Shown: positions 19,003 through 27,292, counted from the stretch's first letter. The stretch: 64,000 nt of DNA from Clostridia bacterium (GCA_900767835.1 CAAGAO010000029.1:1-64000); one strand, 5' to 3'. The notes: generated by a model not told the origin, from the sequence alone. Made by a program: numbers and translations.

Positions 19003-19231
19003 TTAAAACTTAAATACAAATGATTTTTATTAAATATAATATAAATCAACAATTTAAAAAATCAAATCTTTACCATTTAATTAATATAGCAGCATCAAAT
19101 TATTAAATTGCAAAATTAAAGATTGTTTACGAGAATAAAAGTCCACAAAGTTCTATGTTGTTTTAAAGCGTTTAGGAAGGAAAAGAGTGGCTGGAAATGT
19201 GTGTTTAATAGTACATAGGGTTTGGAAAATT
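19003..19231. other. gene-free end of the R-M island
   Basis: No supported gene. The stretch is AT-rich up to the first arm-like repeat at 19232. A 64-codon minus-strand frame at 19116-19310 crosses the repeat and hairpin and has no binding site, so I exclude it. Confidence 0.5.
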
Positions 19232-19246
19232 GTGTACCTAAATAAA

Positions 19247-19271
19247 AAATACTAGCGAAAGTGCTAGTATT
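19247..19271. repeat. hairpin within the attachment module
   Basis: AATACTAGC and GCTAGTATT pair around a short GAAAGT loop. It lies between the left arm repeat and the tRNA half. It may be a terminator, although the T-run is weak. Confidence 0.5.
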
Positions 19272-19321
19272 CATGGATGATTTTGGGGTGTGGGCACAAG
19301 TTTGGAGCAAAGGTTAATGTG

Positions 19322-19364
19322 TTGGTAGATGGGGGCATGGGTCCGATTCCCATCACCAGCTCCA
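19322..19364 (+). tRNA. orphan 3' half of a tRNA-Thr
   Basis: Sequence starts in the anticodon loop (TTGGTAG) and runs through the T-arm (ATGGG TCCGATT CCCAT) to acceptor CACCAGC and TCCA. That acceptor pairs perfectly with GCTGGTG at 5350, so the two halves of one tRNA gene, or of an element-borne copy, are now about 14 kb apart. The variable loop is two bases shorter than normal. No 5' half adjoins it. Confidence 0.8.
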
Positions 19365-19373
19365 TTATTAAAA

Positions 19374-19420
19374 ATCCTTGAAACCTAAGTTATATGGGCA
19401 CTTTCAAGGGTTTTTATTTT
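19374..19420 (+). terminator. terminator behind the tRNA-Thr half
   Basis: CCTTGAAA pairs with TTTCAAGG, followed by GTTTTTATTTT. The same sequence, with small changes, follows the tRNA-Thr half at 26041-26086, so the conserved attachment region includes the terminator. Confidence 0.75.
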
Positions 19421-19467
19421 ACAATTTTTTAGATCACAACTCTCTTCAAAAAATACATTAGGTACAT

Positions 19468-21027
19468 TTAGGTACACGAAATCTCGTGTTGATCCATATA
19501 AAAGCTATCATAAAAATTTATATTGTTTTTTGCAAATATTTGATAAATTTTTGTTAGTTTTATTTTATTTAATTTTATTTTCTTGTTTATTCTTAAATCT
19601 AATTTACTAATAGTATATATTAACAACCAATTTTTTGAAAGCATTGAAGAATCCTTAATCTTGTCAGATATTAAAGATAATTCTTTATCATATTTTTCTG
19701 CAACTTCTTTTAAATTAATAAAACCAGCATTTTTATAATTATTTTCTAAATAATCTAAACACATAATAATTGCTAAATCATTATCACTTTTTAATATGCT
19801 TTTAATATTTTCCTCAACAATAGTTACACCGGCTTTAAGGATTATATAAAGCAACCATAAAACTTCATGGTCGTGATTTGCAGATAATTCTTTACCCAAT
19901 ATTTTATTCATTTGTTTATGAAATTTTTCTGGTTTTATATAAGGTAAATATAATTCAATCACATTCACCACATACGGAGACAATAAAGGAAACGTTATCA
20001 TTGTATTTATTAGTAATCCGTAAATTTGTGGTAAATAACTGCCTGGCAAATTTTTACCATTTAATACCTTTAACAAATACTTCAACGCTCCAACATTCCC
20101 ATCCGAAGCCAATGAATAAGCTTTTTGTAAAAGCATGTAAACATTTTCACCATCATCAGATAACTGAAATAAGTCATCAAAGTTTTCAAGTACATCAAAT
20201 GGGAATTTTGAAATTTGTATTTTTTCCTTATTTATTAATAAATTATATTCGCTTAATATTGCGGCTATCTTTGGTATAGCATTATTTGCATCTTCTTGTG
20301 TTGAAAAATAAAAGTTATAATCATCAACATATCTAACAAAATCATAATCTTTTTTTAAAATTTTGTCTAATTCACTTAAAACTATTTCTGAAGTAACTTT
20401 TGAAGTAAACGGACCTGTTAATATTCCATTAGTTTGTCTTACATTCATATTTGAATTTAACGTATCAATTTTATCTCCAATATTATATTCTTCAGACTTC
20501 ATACTTTTATTGTTGTACATATTTTTTGCATATTCTTTTCCAACACAAGCCCATGCTATAGAATGAGTATAGATGCTATTAAAGCAATTTGCGATATCTA
20601 TTTTTAATTTATATTTATAGCCTACAAAGCGTGCATTACGCGAATAAATAGATTGTCTATAGTTAGATGGATAATCAAAAGTTTTTATATGTGTTATTCT
20701 AGACTCACTACACTTAGAATTACATATGGATAATATAAAATCATAATTCATCCCCAAGTAATCAGCCAACTCTAAGAATGAAATAATATTAGGGATATAT
20801 ATTTGCCTTCTTAATAAACCTTCTTTACTCATCGAAATTGACAAAGGACAGGTTCCTTTAGGGGAAGCGTCTATTAATTGCTTTAATTCGTATTTAATAC
20901 AATCCCATTTTTCACCTAGGCTATTTGTATTAAAACATTTAGGGAAATGCTCACAAAAATAGCCATTGTTTGTTAAAATGGCTTCAACAAAATTATTTTG
21001 AGTTAACTTTCGAAGCGTGCTTTTCAT
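19468..21027 (-). CDS. Abi/UG-type defence-associated reverse transcriptase
   Basis: 519 residues. RT motifs in order: catalytic Asp144 (LKIDIANCFNSIYTHSIAW), the QTNGILTGPFTSKVTSEI segment (198-215), and YVDD (233-236, VRYVDDYNFYF), followed by a long helical C-terminus (about 290-519) instead of a maturase or RNase H domain. This architecture matches the Abi-like and 'unknown group' RTs, many of which stop phage by abortive infection. I cannot assign a DRT class. No group II intron or retron msr-msd is seen beside it. It starts 54 bp behind the integrase remnant, and its stop lies inside the attachment arm repeat, so it is element cargo. AAAGG precedes ATG. Confidence 0.88.
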   Translation of the reverse strand: MKSTLRKLTQNNFVEAILTNNGYFCEHFPKCFNTNSLGEKWDCIKYELKQLIDASPKGTCPLSISMSKEGLLRRQIYIPNIISFLELADYLGMNYDFILSICNSKCSESRITHIKTFDYPSNYRQSIYSRNARFVGYKYKLKIDIANCFNSIYTHSIAWACVGKEYAKNMYNNKSMKSEEYNIGDKIDTLNSNMNVRQTNGILTGPFTSKVTSEIVLSELDKILKKDYDFVRYVDDYNFYFSTQEDANNAIPKIAAILSEYNLLINKEKIQISKFPFDVLENFDDLFQLSDDGENVYMLLQKAYSLASDGNVGALKYLLKVLNGKNLPGSYLPQIYGLLINTMITFPLLSPYVVNVIELYLPYIKPEKFHKQMNKILGKELSANHDHEVLWLLYIILKAGVTIVEENIKSILKSDNDLAIIMCLDYLENNYKNAGFINLKEVAEKYDKELSLISDKIKDSSMLSKNWLLIYTISKLDLRINKKIKLNKIKLTKIYQIFAKNNINFYDSFYMDQHEISCT

Positions 21028-21080
21028 ACTATACCTTTGATATATTATAGCATATTTTGTAAAATTTTCAATACATTGCT

Positions 21081-21830
21081 TTACATTTCCATATCACTTT
21101 CTCGTCTGCGTTTACGTTCTTTGCGTTCTTCGAGAAGCTTTGTGAGAATTTCATCAAACTCGTCATCATCCATATCTGCAACAAACTCATTTTTGCGTTG
21201 TTCAAGAATTTCCTCTCGCTTTTTATCGTTTAAAAGCATTTGGCCTTCTTTAACTCTTTCGTTAAACTTGTCAGTTGTCTGGCGGATATATTCGCTATCA
21301 ACAGAATTATAGACCGTGATTGTTGTTTTAACATCACGGTGGCCTAAAAGTTGTTGAATAACCTTTGGGTTCTCATTCATTTCAAAAAGCATATTTGAGA
21401 ATGTATGGCGAAGCCCGTGGAAGTGAATATTACATTTGGTTAATTGATGTCGGTCTTTTCCAGCCATCAAAATGTTTTCTACAGCCATAATATGTTCTAA
21501 CACTTCCATCATCATTAGAGAAAATATAGGCCGTATTTGCCGTCAAATCGGCAGTAACTCTTGGATTGGATTTCTGTATTTCCTTTTGCTTTTCTCACCA
21601 TTCTTTAAGCGTTTCAATAATTATATCAGCAATAGGAATTTCTCTCACACTACATGCCGTTTTTGTGTCTCCAACAACTGTTAAACGACTTGTTACATTG
21701 CCTTCATTATCAAACTTTGGTATTGTTGTTATTGCTCGTTCTACTTTTAATGTTTTAGTTTCAAAATTTACATTTTACCATTTCAGTGCAAGCGTTTCAC
21801 CAATACGAAGCCCACCAAACATTAAACAAA
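21081..21830 (-). pseudogene. dead tyrosine recombinase, paralogue of the active one
   Basis: The last 144 codons are open (21515-21081) and contain HFHGLRHTF, LLGHRDVKTTITVYNS and the RKRRRESDMEM tail. They are nearly identical to the integrase at 5657-7024 in the catalytic core. Upstream, the frame continues through IRE-IPIADIII and GGLRIGETLALKW but has in-frame stops at 21597 (TGA) and 21777 (TAA) and a frameshift between 21515 and 21597. The N-terminal half is missing, replaced by an unrelated membrane-protein fragment. It is a remnant of a second element that used the same tRNA family. Confidence 0.9.
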
Positions 21831-21837
21831 CACAAAA

Positions 21838-22244
21838 AAGATATCATTCCTAATGGTAAAGACCCAAAATTATCAACTAACGAAGATTTTGACCATGGTC
21901 TGGCAATTTCATACAAAACAACAACTATCAATAATAAAATAATACTCGAATAAATAGAATACACTATAAAAATATTAAAATATGCGAAAATAATATTAAC
22001 TGTAAGCAATAAACACCATATCAATAACATTAAAAATAAAATTTTATATTTTTTCGTATTTTTTGCTTTTAACTTTTATAAAACCTTCAAAAACAATCCA
22101 GAAAATATTAACAATAGCAAAAATTAAATGTAATATTGATATCTCATCAAAAAAAGAATAAACAAAAGTAGTTACCCCAAGAATACAAACTATTAAAGAT
22201 ATTATAATATTTAATTTGCTTCCTTTCACTTTCTTTCTCCTCAA
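21838..22244 (-). pseudogene. small membrane protein(s), truncated
   Basis: 22244-22044 encodes 66 residues with two membrane segments (LNIIISLIVCILGVTTFVYSF and HLIFAIVNIFWIVFEGF) after a basic start. It begins a few bases behind the transglutaminase-like gene. A second frame (22030 to about 21840) encodes two more membrane segments and then runs into integrase-derived sequence out of frame. The two may be one frameshifted four-segment protein, cut by the element junction. Function unknown. The 66-residue part could still be expressed. Confidence 0.4.
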
Positions 22245-22248
22245 AAAA

Positions 22249-23238
22249 TTATAATACTACTTCAACTTCTTGTGATTTATTGTTAGGTAAATATGAACCT
22301 ATGTCTGCTTGATTATCTGCAAGCGCTTTATATACACCCATTAATTCTTTAATTTGGGGTTCTTGTCCTTGCATTGCTTTTGTTTGAATATTATTCAAAA
22401 CTTTTGCTATTTCATCATTAGTTAAACCTTTTTTTACTAATCTATTTACATAGTCAGAAATATCTTGATTCTTTTCATAATTTTGAAGATTGATTATTTG
22501 AGCTGTATCCCTTGCTTCATATTTCATCTTAGGAATTTCTATTTTTATACCACCTTGTTGTCTACCATTCTTTAAATCTTCATCTTCTTGTGTGATTTGC
22601 AAATCACTATTGCAATTTAGAAATGAATTTATTTGTTCCAAAGATTTTATAACCAATGTTGGTATTTTGGCAACATTCTGCTCACCATAATACATCTTGC
22701 TTCTATTTGTGGGATCATAAATGTAACCAACATTATTTTCTTTATCTTGAATAACAATAAACGCATGATTCTCTCGATTAGTTCCATTTGTAGCATCAGC
22801 CAAAACCATCTTACAATCATATCCCAAAATCTGCAAAAAATTATTTGCCATCGCAGACTTTTGAATACATTGTCCACCTCTGTTTTTATAGTCCTTAATA
22901 GAATGAATGTTATTCCTTAATTTTTGTTGTTCTTCTGTAACTGCTTTAACCTCATCCATCCCACCAACAAAATAATTATCTAATGTTTGTTGAATTAAAG
23001 AAATGTCTTTAGAAATATTTTTATCTTCATTTCCTTTTATTTTAATAAAATCAAAATATACATCTTGATCATCCATTTTGAAACCAACCGTGTGGTCTGA
23101 GTATGGTTTTAATTCTGTTTGATCACCAATGAATCCTTTACATATCAACATGGGCTTAATAGCTTTTTTCCTATCATTTTCAATTACTGCATTAATGCTA
23201 TTCCCTTTTAACTTTTTATATCGTTCAAAATAATCCAT
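22249..23238 (-). CDS. transglutaminase-like cysteine protein
   Basis: 329 residues from ATG at 23238, favoured because GAGGG lies upstream. The longest frame adds 24 doubtful residues. The order Cys124 (RGGQCIQKSA), His158 (NRENHAFIVI) and Asp175 (GYIYDPTN) matches the Cys-His-Asp triad of transglutaminase-like/papain-fold proteins. A preceding 100-residue domain and a helical C-terminus (LVKKGLTNDEIAKVLNNIQ) are unassigned. There is no signal peptide, so it acts in the cytosol or is injected or exported otherwise. It lies in the island between a dead integrase and a Fic gene. It could be a protease, an amidase or a toxin-like modifier of host proteins. Confidence 0.65.
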   Translation of the reverse strand: MDYFERYKKLKGNSINAVIENDRKKAIKPMLICKGFIGDQTELKPYSDHTVGFKMDDQDVYFDFIKIKGNEDKNISKDISLIQQTLDNYFVGGMDEVKAVTEEQQKLRNNIHSIKDYKNRGGQCIQKSAMANNFLQILGYDCKMVLADATNGTNRENHAFIVIQDKENNVGYIYDPTNRSKMYYGEQNVAKIPTLVIKSLEQINSFLNCNSDLQITQEDEDLKNGRQQGGIKIEIPKMKYEARDTAQIINLQNYEKNQDISDYVNRLVKKGLTNDEIAKVLNNIQTKAMQGQEPQIKELMGVYKALADNQADIGSYLPNNKSQEVEVVL

Positions 23239-23452
23239 ATACAACCCTCTATTATAATTATAACAAGCAAATAAAAAAATGTATACTCTTTGATTACAGT
23301 TTGTATACATTTCTTATTGAAAAAAATTCAAATTTTACTTTTTCGGTCGCAGAAGTTAGTTTGGTTATTAGTCAAGGCTCGGCAAAAATTCAAGACAGGA
23401 GTTTACTAATACGTAAATGACTGGTTTGAATTTTTAGACAGAAACGCAGTCT

Positions 23453-23557
23453 AATGGCGAAATTCACCCCGCGAAATTGTCTATCTACATTCAACACAAC
23501 ACCTATCGCACTTTAAAATATGCTCAAAAGCAAAACAAACCAATAATTTATATCTAA
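23453..23557 (+). pseudogene. C-terminal coding remnant
   Basis: A start-less 34-codon frame reads NGEIHPAKLSIYIQHNTYRT and then LKYAQKQNKPIIYI and a stop. It looks like the tail of a Rossmann-like (SLOG-type) protein, a tentative likeness only. The rest of 23239-23575 shows no gene. Confidence 0.3.
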
Positions 23558-23575
23558 CAAAAAAGAAGACTTTAA

Positions 23576-24523
23576 TCAGTCTTCTTTTTTTGTCGTTTTA
23601 TCAGTTATATCTTGTATGATTTTATTCATTTCTGGTTCACATTTTTCTAAAATTATAGTTTTCATTTCTTCTTGATCTTGTTTTGATAAATTTTCAAATT
23701 TAGAGTCTGATGCACATATTTCATCAATTGAATCCTTAACTTTATCTTCAACTATTCCAATAAGAATTTCATCCTTATATCGTTTATCATTTACTAAATC
23801 TTGTTTTTGAATAAACAGCTTTGTTATTGTTGGTGTTAAAATATCTATAACTAAAATAATCATAGAATTTAGCAAAAGTTGCAAATTATAATAAAGTAAT
23901 GTTTGCGTTGCTATGTCAATTTTTTTATTTATCAAAACATTTGTCGTAACATACGATATGAACAACAAACTTACTCCAAATGGGATTATATCCCAAAAAT
24001 AATTTTTGGCAGCGATATTTTTTTCATAATCATCTAAAATTTTTGATATTCTTTCATCCAAACCGAAAAGTTTAGTCTTCGTTTTATTTTTGCTTACTTC
24101 TTTTTCTATAATAACGCACCACGTAACAACTAACGCAGTTAAAATTGCAAATAATGCAAATTCTATATTCAAAAGATTCCTTGCCTCTTCAATATTGATT
24201 TCAATGCTAGGTTTTACAGAAATAAGCAAATTTATTACTATAATGTAAAGAATATAATATTTAACAAAATTTGGAACTTTAAAAATTACATTTTTTTCTT
24301 TAACTTTTTTTGTGTAATGAAAAATTGATATTATTATCGTTGAAATAAGAGTAAAAGACAATGTAATAATCGCTGCGACATTAATATTAATGACTTTTAA
24401 ATTTATTAAAGCATTTGCGGATAAAAATATAATGATAAAACTCGCAATAAAAACAAAAACGACATAAAGAATTGCTTTTAATATATGTTTAAAAATTGTT
24501 TTACATTTTTGGCTTTTCCCCAT
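23576..24523 (-). CDS. multi-pass membrane protein next to fic
   Basis: 315 residues with about six membrane segments in two blocks (roughly 15-140 and 175-245) and a charged helical C-terminus (DEICASDSKFENLSKQDQEE). GGAGAAAATA precedes ATG. It starts 14 bp behind the fic gene, so the two are probably co-transcribed. I recognise no family. A role as partner or target of the Fic protein is only suggested by position. Confidence 0.6.
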   Translation of the reverse strand: MGKSQKCKTIFKHILKAILYVVFVFIASFIIIFLSANALINLKVININVAAIITLSFTLISTIIISIFHYTKKVKEKNVIFKVPNFVKYYILYIIVINLLISVKPSIEINIEEARNLLNIEFALFAILTALVVTWCVIIEKEVSKNKTKTKLFGLDERISKILDDYEKNIAAKNYFWDIIPFGVSLLFISYVTTNVLINKKIDIATQTLLYYNLQLLLNSMIILVIDILTPTITKLFIQKQDLVNDKRYKDEILIGIVEDKVKDSIDEICASDSKFENLSKQDQEEMKTIILEKCEPEMNKIIQDITDKTTKKED

Positions 24524-24537
24524 TATTTTCTCCTTTG

Positions 24538-25527
24538 TTAAATCTTAAAATACCTTTGGTTTTTGCTTGTTGGTTTGTCTGGTTCAGTCATTCCAATTAA
24601 CCCTGCGTCTAGGGCTGGTTGTAAATAATTTTTCCTAAATCCTAGACGAGATTTTAGATTAAGTTTTTCCATAAGTTCGGTTGCTGACTGTGGATAACTT
24701 TCAATCACTTTCATAAGTTCTGTAATTTGATTGTTGATATGGTTATAGTGATTTCCAGTGTCGGTTATTATATCTTTAATTGCTTTGTTAATTACATCTA
24801 GCATAAACTCAATGAAAATATTAGATTTGCCCTGACTAGTAGATAAAGTGATTGCATTGTAATAATCTTCTTGGTTATCTTTAATAATGCTTTCGATAGG
24901 TATCCAAGCAAATATTGGTTTCCAACTAGCAAGCAATGCTGTCTGCCAAAGTCTTCCAGTTCTTCCGTTACCATCATTAAATGGGTGGATAAATTCAAAC
25001 TCATAATGGAAGACACTCGATTTAATTAACATATTTGCGTTGCTGTTTTTCACCCAATCAAAAAGTTGTCCTAACTGTTGTGAAACAAAATCTGCTGGCG
25101 GAGCAAGATGAACAACTTTGCCATCTTGATTATAAACTCCAACTTGTCCCGAGCGGAGCCTTCCTGCTTCCTTTACAAGACCATTCATCATAATGCCGTG
25201 AATTTTCAACAAATCATCAATGCTATATGGATTTATTTCACTTAATTTTTCGTAAGCATTAAAAGCATTGTGGACTTCTTCAATATCTTTTTGTGGAGCA
25301 AGAACCCTTTTCCCATTGATAACATCTGTTACTTGTTCAATAGAGAGTGTGTTGTTTTCAATTGCTAATGAAGAGTGAATAGACTTTATTCTACTCACTC
25401 TGCGAAGCCTTGGTAATTTTCCCAATTCATTAACACCCGAAAGTTTGCCTAAATTTTCCATTATTTCGGAAACAAGTTCCAACATTTCATCAGTTATATC
25501 GTATGGTGGAATATATCTATCTTCCAT
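24538..25527 (-). CDS. Fic-domain AMPylation-type protein
   Basis: 329 residues. The Fic core carries the full motif HPFNDGNGRTGR (181-192), so catalytic His and phosphate-binding Asn/Arg are intact. It would transfer AMP, or another phospho-group, to a hydroxyl of a target protein. The inhibitory helix motif S-x-x-x-E-N is present at 53-58 (SLAIEN) before the core, the class II arrangement that holds the enzyme in check. The C-terminus (ITELMKVIESYPQSATELME) is a winged-helix-like DNA-binding module, common in Fic proteins that regulate their own operon. Upstream lies an elaborate inverted-repeat structure (25573-25708). Confidence 0.9.
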   Translation of the reverse strand: MEDRYIPPYDITDEMLELVSEIMENLGKLSGVNELGKLPRLRRVSRIKSIHSSLAIENNTLSIEQVTDVINGKRVLAPQKDIEEVHNAFNAYEKLSEINPYSIDDLLKIHGIMMNGLVKEAGRLRSGQVGVYNQDGKVVHLAPPADFVSQQLGQLFDWVKNSNANMLIKSSVFHYEFEFIHPFNDGNGRTGRLWQTALLASWKPIFAWIPIESIIKDNQEDYYNAITLSTSQGKSNIFIEFMLDVINKAIKDIITDTGNHYNHINNQITELMKVIESYPQSATELMEKLNLKSRLGFRKNYLQPALDAGLIGMTEPDKPTSKNQRYFKI

Positions 25528-25572
25528 TTAAAAACCTCACTTATTTTTGTACAAATAGATTATATTATTGGA

Positions 25573-25613
25573 AGTTGTCGGCAAGCAGCCCAAAGGGATA
25601 TTTGCCAGCAACT
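25573..25613. promoter_or_regulatory. imperfect hairpin upstream of fic
   Basis: AGTTG-TC-GGCAA pairs with TTGCC-AG-CAACT around a loop with CCC-AAA-GGG pairing. It lies 46 bp before the fic start and may be in its untranslated leader. Confidence 0.45.
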
Positions 25614-25624
25614 GATGTTTATTC

Positions 25625-25708
25625 AATCTATGTGACCACGATTTTATCGTGGAATTTGTGATAGCAAATAAAATTTTAACTTTTTTAAAATTTTATATCA
25701 CATAGATT
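25625..25708. repeat. perfect three-way-junction inverted repeat
   Basis: Outer arms AATCTATGTGA (25625-25635) and TCACATAGATT (25698-25708) match perfectly. Between them are two further perfect hairpins: CCACGA-TTTTA-TCGTGG (25636-25652), and 12-bp arms ATAAAATTTTAA and TTAAAATTTTAT (25668-25679, 25685-25696). This predicts a three-armed folded RNA or extruded DNA. It lies about 100 bp upstream of fic. Role unknown. Confidence 0.7.
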
Positions 25709-26040
25709 ATAACCAATTAAAAATAAAAAGTCAACATCTTGTATACTATCTTGTATATTATGTTGTATTCTAATTTTAATAAGAAAAAATGTAAGTTATT
25801 TATTTCACTCACAAAATTTTTGCGTAAATATGTACTTCAAATACGAAAAGTTCACAAAAGTTTTAGGCAGTTTTATATAGTTTTAGAACACTTAAATTTA
25901 CTAAATTTGTTAATTTAAGTGTAAAAAAGTGTAGTAAACTAAAATCTTACAACACTAATTGATTTTTTATATCTCAAATTCGCTTATTTTATGGGCGATT
26001 TAGGGGATAGAGCGAAACTCTTGAATTTCAGAACAAAGTT
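25709..26040. other. AT-rich gene-free stretch with arm repeats
   Basis: No gene is seen. The copy AAAAAGTGTAGTAAA at 25926-25940 recurs exactly at 26201-26215, on the far side of the tRNA-Thr half. Confidence 0.5.
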
Positions 26041-26086
26041 TTGGTAAGCAAGAGGTTCGGAGGTTCGAGCCCGCTCGTTAGCTCCA
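26041..26086 (+). tRNA. orphan 3' half of a third tRNA-Thr
   Basis: Starts at anticodon loop TTGGTAA and runs through variable loop and T-arm (GGAGG TTCGAGC CCGCT) to acceptor CGTTAGC and TCCA. The missing 5' half would begin GCTAACG, which I do not find in the window. The sequence to the left is not tRNA. A CTTGAAA/TTTCAAGG terminator follows at 26096-26138. Confidence 0.8.
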
Positions 26087-26090
26087 GATA

Positions 26091-26140
26091 CAAAAACCCT
26101 TGAAACCCTAGGGAAATAGGCACTTTCAAGGGTTTTTGTT
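26091..26140 (+). terminator. terminator behind the third tRNA-Thr half
   Basis: AAAAACCCTTGAAA pairs with TTTCAAGGGTTTTT. It is closely similar to the terminator at 19374-19420 and contains CCCTAGGG, as at 5450-5457. Confidence 0.8.
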
Positions 26141-26221
26141 TTGCAAAAAAATTTGTTTAATTTTAGACTAAAAATACAAAACGCGAGCGTAAACTGCTCC
26201 AAAAAGTGTAGTAAAATTGCA

Positions 26222-26262
26222 TAAAAAAAGACCGAGAGTTCAATTTTTAAACTCTTGGTCTA
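26222..26262 (-). terminator. terminator of the toxin/immunity-like pair
   Basis: On the minus strand AGACCAAGAGTT and AACTCTCGGTCT pair, followed by a T-run. The layout copies the integrase terminator at 5561-5598, which indicates that an integrase gene once sat here too. Confidence 0.65.
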
Positions 26263-26285
26263 ATTCTTTCTAAATCTCCCTAAAA

Positions 26286-26320
26286 CTAGTGTAATATGGT
26301 GTAAATTGGTGTAATAAATT
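26286..26320. repeat. GTGTAA repeats, putative arm sites
   Basis: AGTGTAATA, GGTGTAAAT and GGTGTAATAAA lie in a row in the same place relative to the tRNA half as the TTGCTGTCAA repeats at 5632-5651. The 3' gene end at 26319 touches them. Confidence 0.55.
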
Positions 26321-26804
26321 ATTTAATAACTTTCAAATCATCAATCTTTACTGAGATACAATCACCATAATAATTTCCATCTTTATCTATACCAGAAAAA
26401 TCCACTTCAATATAATTTTGGGAAGCGTTATTATCCATTACACAACCTCTATCACCTTTGTGAATACCAAATTTAGTATAACTTTCTTCTTCAACCAACA
26501 ATTCAACCATGTCGTATTCGTTTATTGCTATTGGCTCTATGACATTTTTTGCCTTTAATTTTAAGGTCTCTAATTTAGACAACAATTCTTTTTCAAACTC
26601 TGTTGGAAGTTTTTCTTTATCCAAATCTAAATCAATAGTTTTTACATTAACAATTGCATAATCTCCGACATTGTGTGGATTAAAAAATAGTACATCTGCA
26701 TTATCGAAATTTATATCAACTACAATTCCATGCATATCTTTATTTAAATTGTTCGATTTATATGGTCTATCGTTTTTAAGTTTTACTATAACTAATTTTT
26801 TCAT
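26319..26804 (-). CDS. immunity-protein-like small protein
   Basis: 161 residues from ATG at 26804, chosen because GGAGG lies nine bases before it. There are two similar SH3-like halves: a first with DMHGIVVDINFDNADVLFFN and a second with EYDMVELLVEEESYTKFGIH followed by KGDRGCVMD. The second resembles small immunity or DUF4926-like proteins found beside polymorphic toxins. It is soluble, with no signal peptide. The start overlaps the stop of the upstream toxin-like frame by 4 bp, as in toxin/immunity pairs. The specific target is inferred from position only. Confidence 0.55.
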   Translation of the reverse strand: MKKLVIVKLKNDRPYKSNNLNKDMHGIVVDINFDNADVLFFNPHNVGDYAIVNVKTIDLDLDKEKLPTEFEKELLSKLETLKLKAKNVIEPIAINEYDMVELLVEEESYTKFGIHKGDRGCVMDNNASQNYIEVDFSGIDKDGNYYGDCISVKIDDLKVIK

Positions 26805-27292
26805 TTTATCCATCCTCCAGATGGTGTAGTATTTTTTATTTTTCCTTCGGGATATAACATCCAACCGCTATAAAAGGTTATTCCACTTAAAGTGGTTGGA
26901 ATTGCCAACCTTAAGCCTCTTCTATCTAAATTTTTACGGATATAATTTCCTAAAAGATATTGTTTTAATGCTTGTTTACAATATTCATTTTGTAGATACT
27001 CAGAATCGTTGATATCAGAACCCAAATCATAAAATATTTTATTTTTGCCTTTAGAATCTTTTACATTTTTAAAAACATACTCCGTAAATTTCCTTATATC
27101 ACATTCGGCAATTGCACTATATTTAACATTTGAATATGTAATATCTTTTTTGCGACAATCACAGTTATCATGCAATGGCTGCTCCGGCATATTTCTTGTA
27201 ACAAGATAGCAACCATCTAATGCAGTGTTATACAGAATGTTAAAATAAATGATTTTCTTTTTGTCATAAAATTCTCCTTTATATTTCCCCAT
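26801..27292 (-). CDS. toxin-domain-like protein with out-of-frame start
   Basis: The frame ends in a domain like C-terminal toxin modules of Gram-positive polymorphic toxins: RNMPEQPLHDNCDCRKKDI, then RRGLRLAIPTTLSGITFYSG and a TTPSGGWIK end. The only good ribosome binding site (AAAGGAG) drives an ATG at 27267 in another frame, which encodes MTKRKSFILTFCITLH and stops. One extra A in the A-run after that ATG would give MTKKKIIYFNILYNT and join the domain in frame. The gene is either frameshifted or uses a weak upstream ATG (27292). Its promoter and leader match those of the 507-residue lipoprotein gene. Confidence 0.5.
   Translation of the reverse strand: MGKYKGEFYDKKKIIYFNILYNTALDGCYLVTRNMPEQPLHDNCDCRKKDITYSNVKYSAIAECDIRKFTEYVFKNVKDSKGKNKIFYDLGSDINDSEYLQNEYCKQALKQYLLGNYIRKNLDRRGLRLAIPTTLSGITFYSGWMLYPEGKIKNTTPSGGWIK

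Larger units (their letters stand above)
19232..19477. mobile_element. attachment-site module with 12-bp inverted arms
   Basis: The tRNA-Thr 3' half at 19322-19364 is bracketed by GTGTACCTAAAT (19232-19243) and its exact inverse ATTTAGGTACAC (19466-19477). A further TTAGGTACA lies at 19458-19466. Arms on both sides of one core are what an attP, rather than an attL or attR, looks like. The right arm includes the stop codon of the reverse transcriptase gene. Confidence 0.65.

Noticed and set aside
19468..21081. A retron (RT plus msr-msd RNA)
   Set aside because: Only 54 bp separate the RT from the integrase remnant, no msr-msd-like fold with a1/a2 repeats is visible there, and the RT has a long helical tail as in Abi/UG types.
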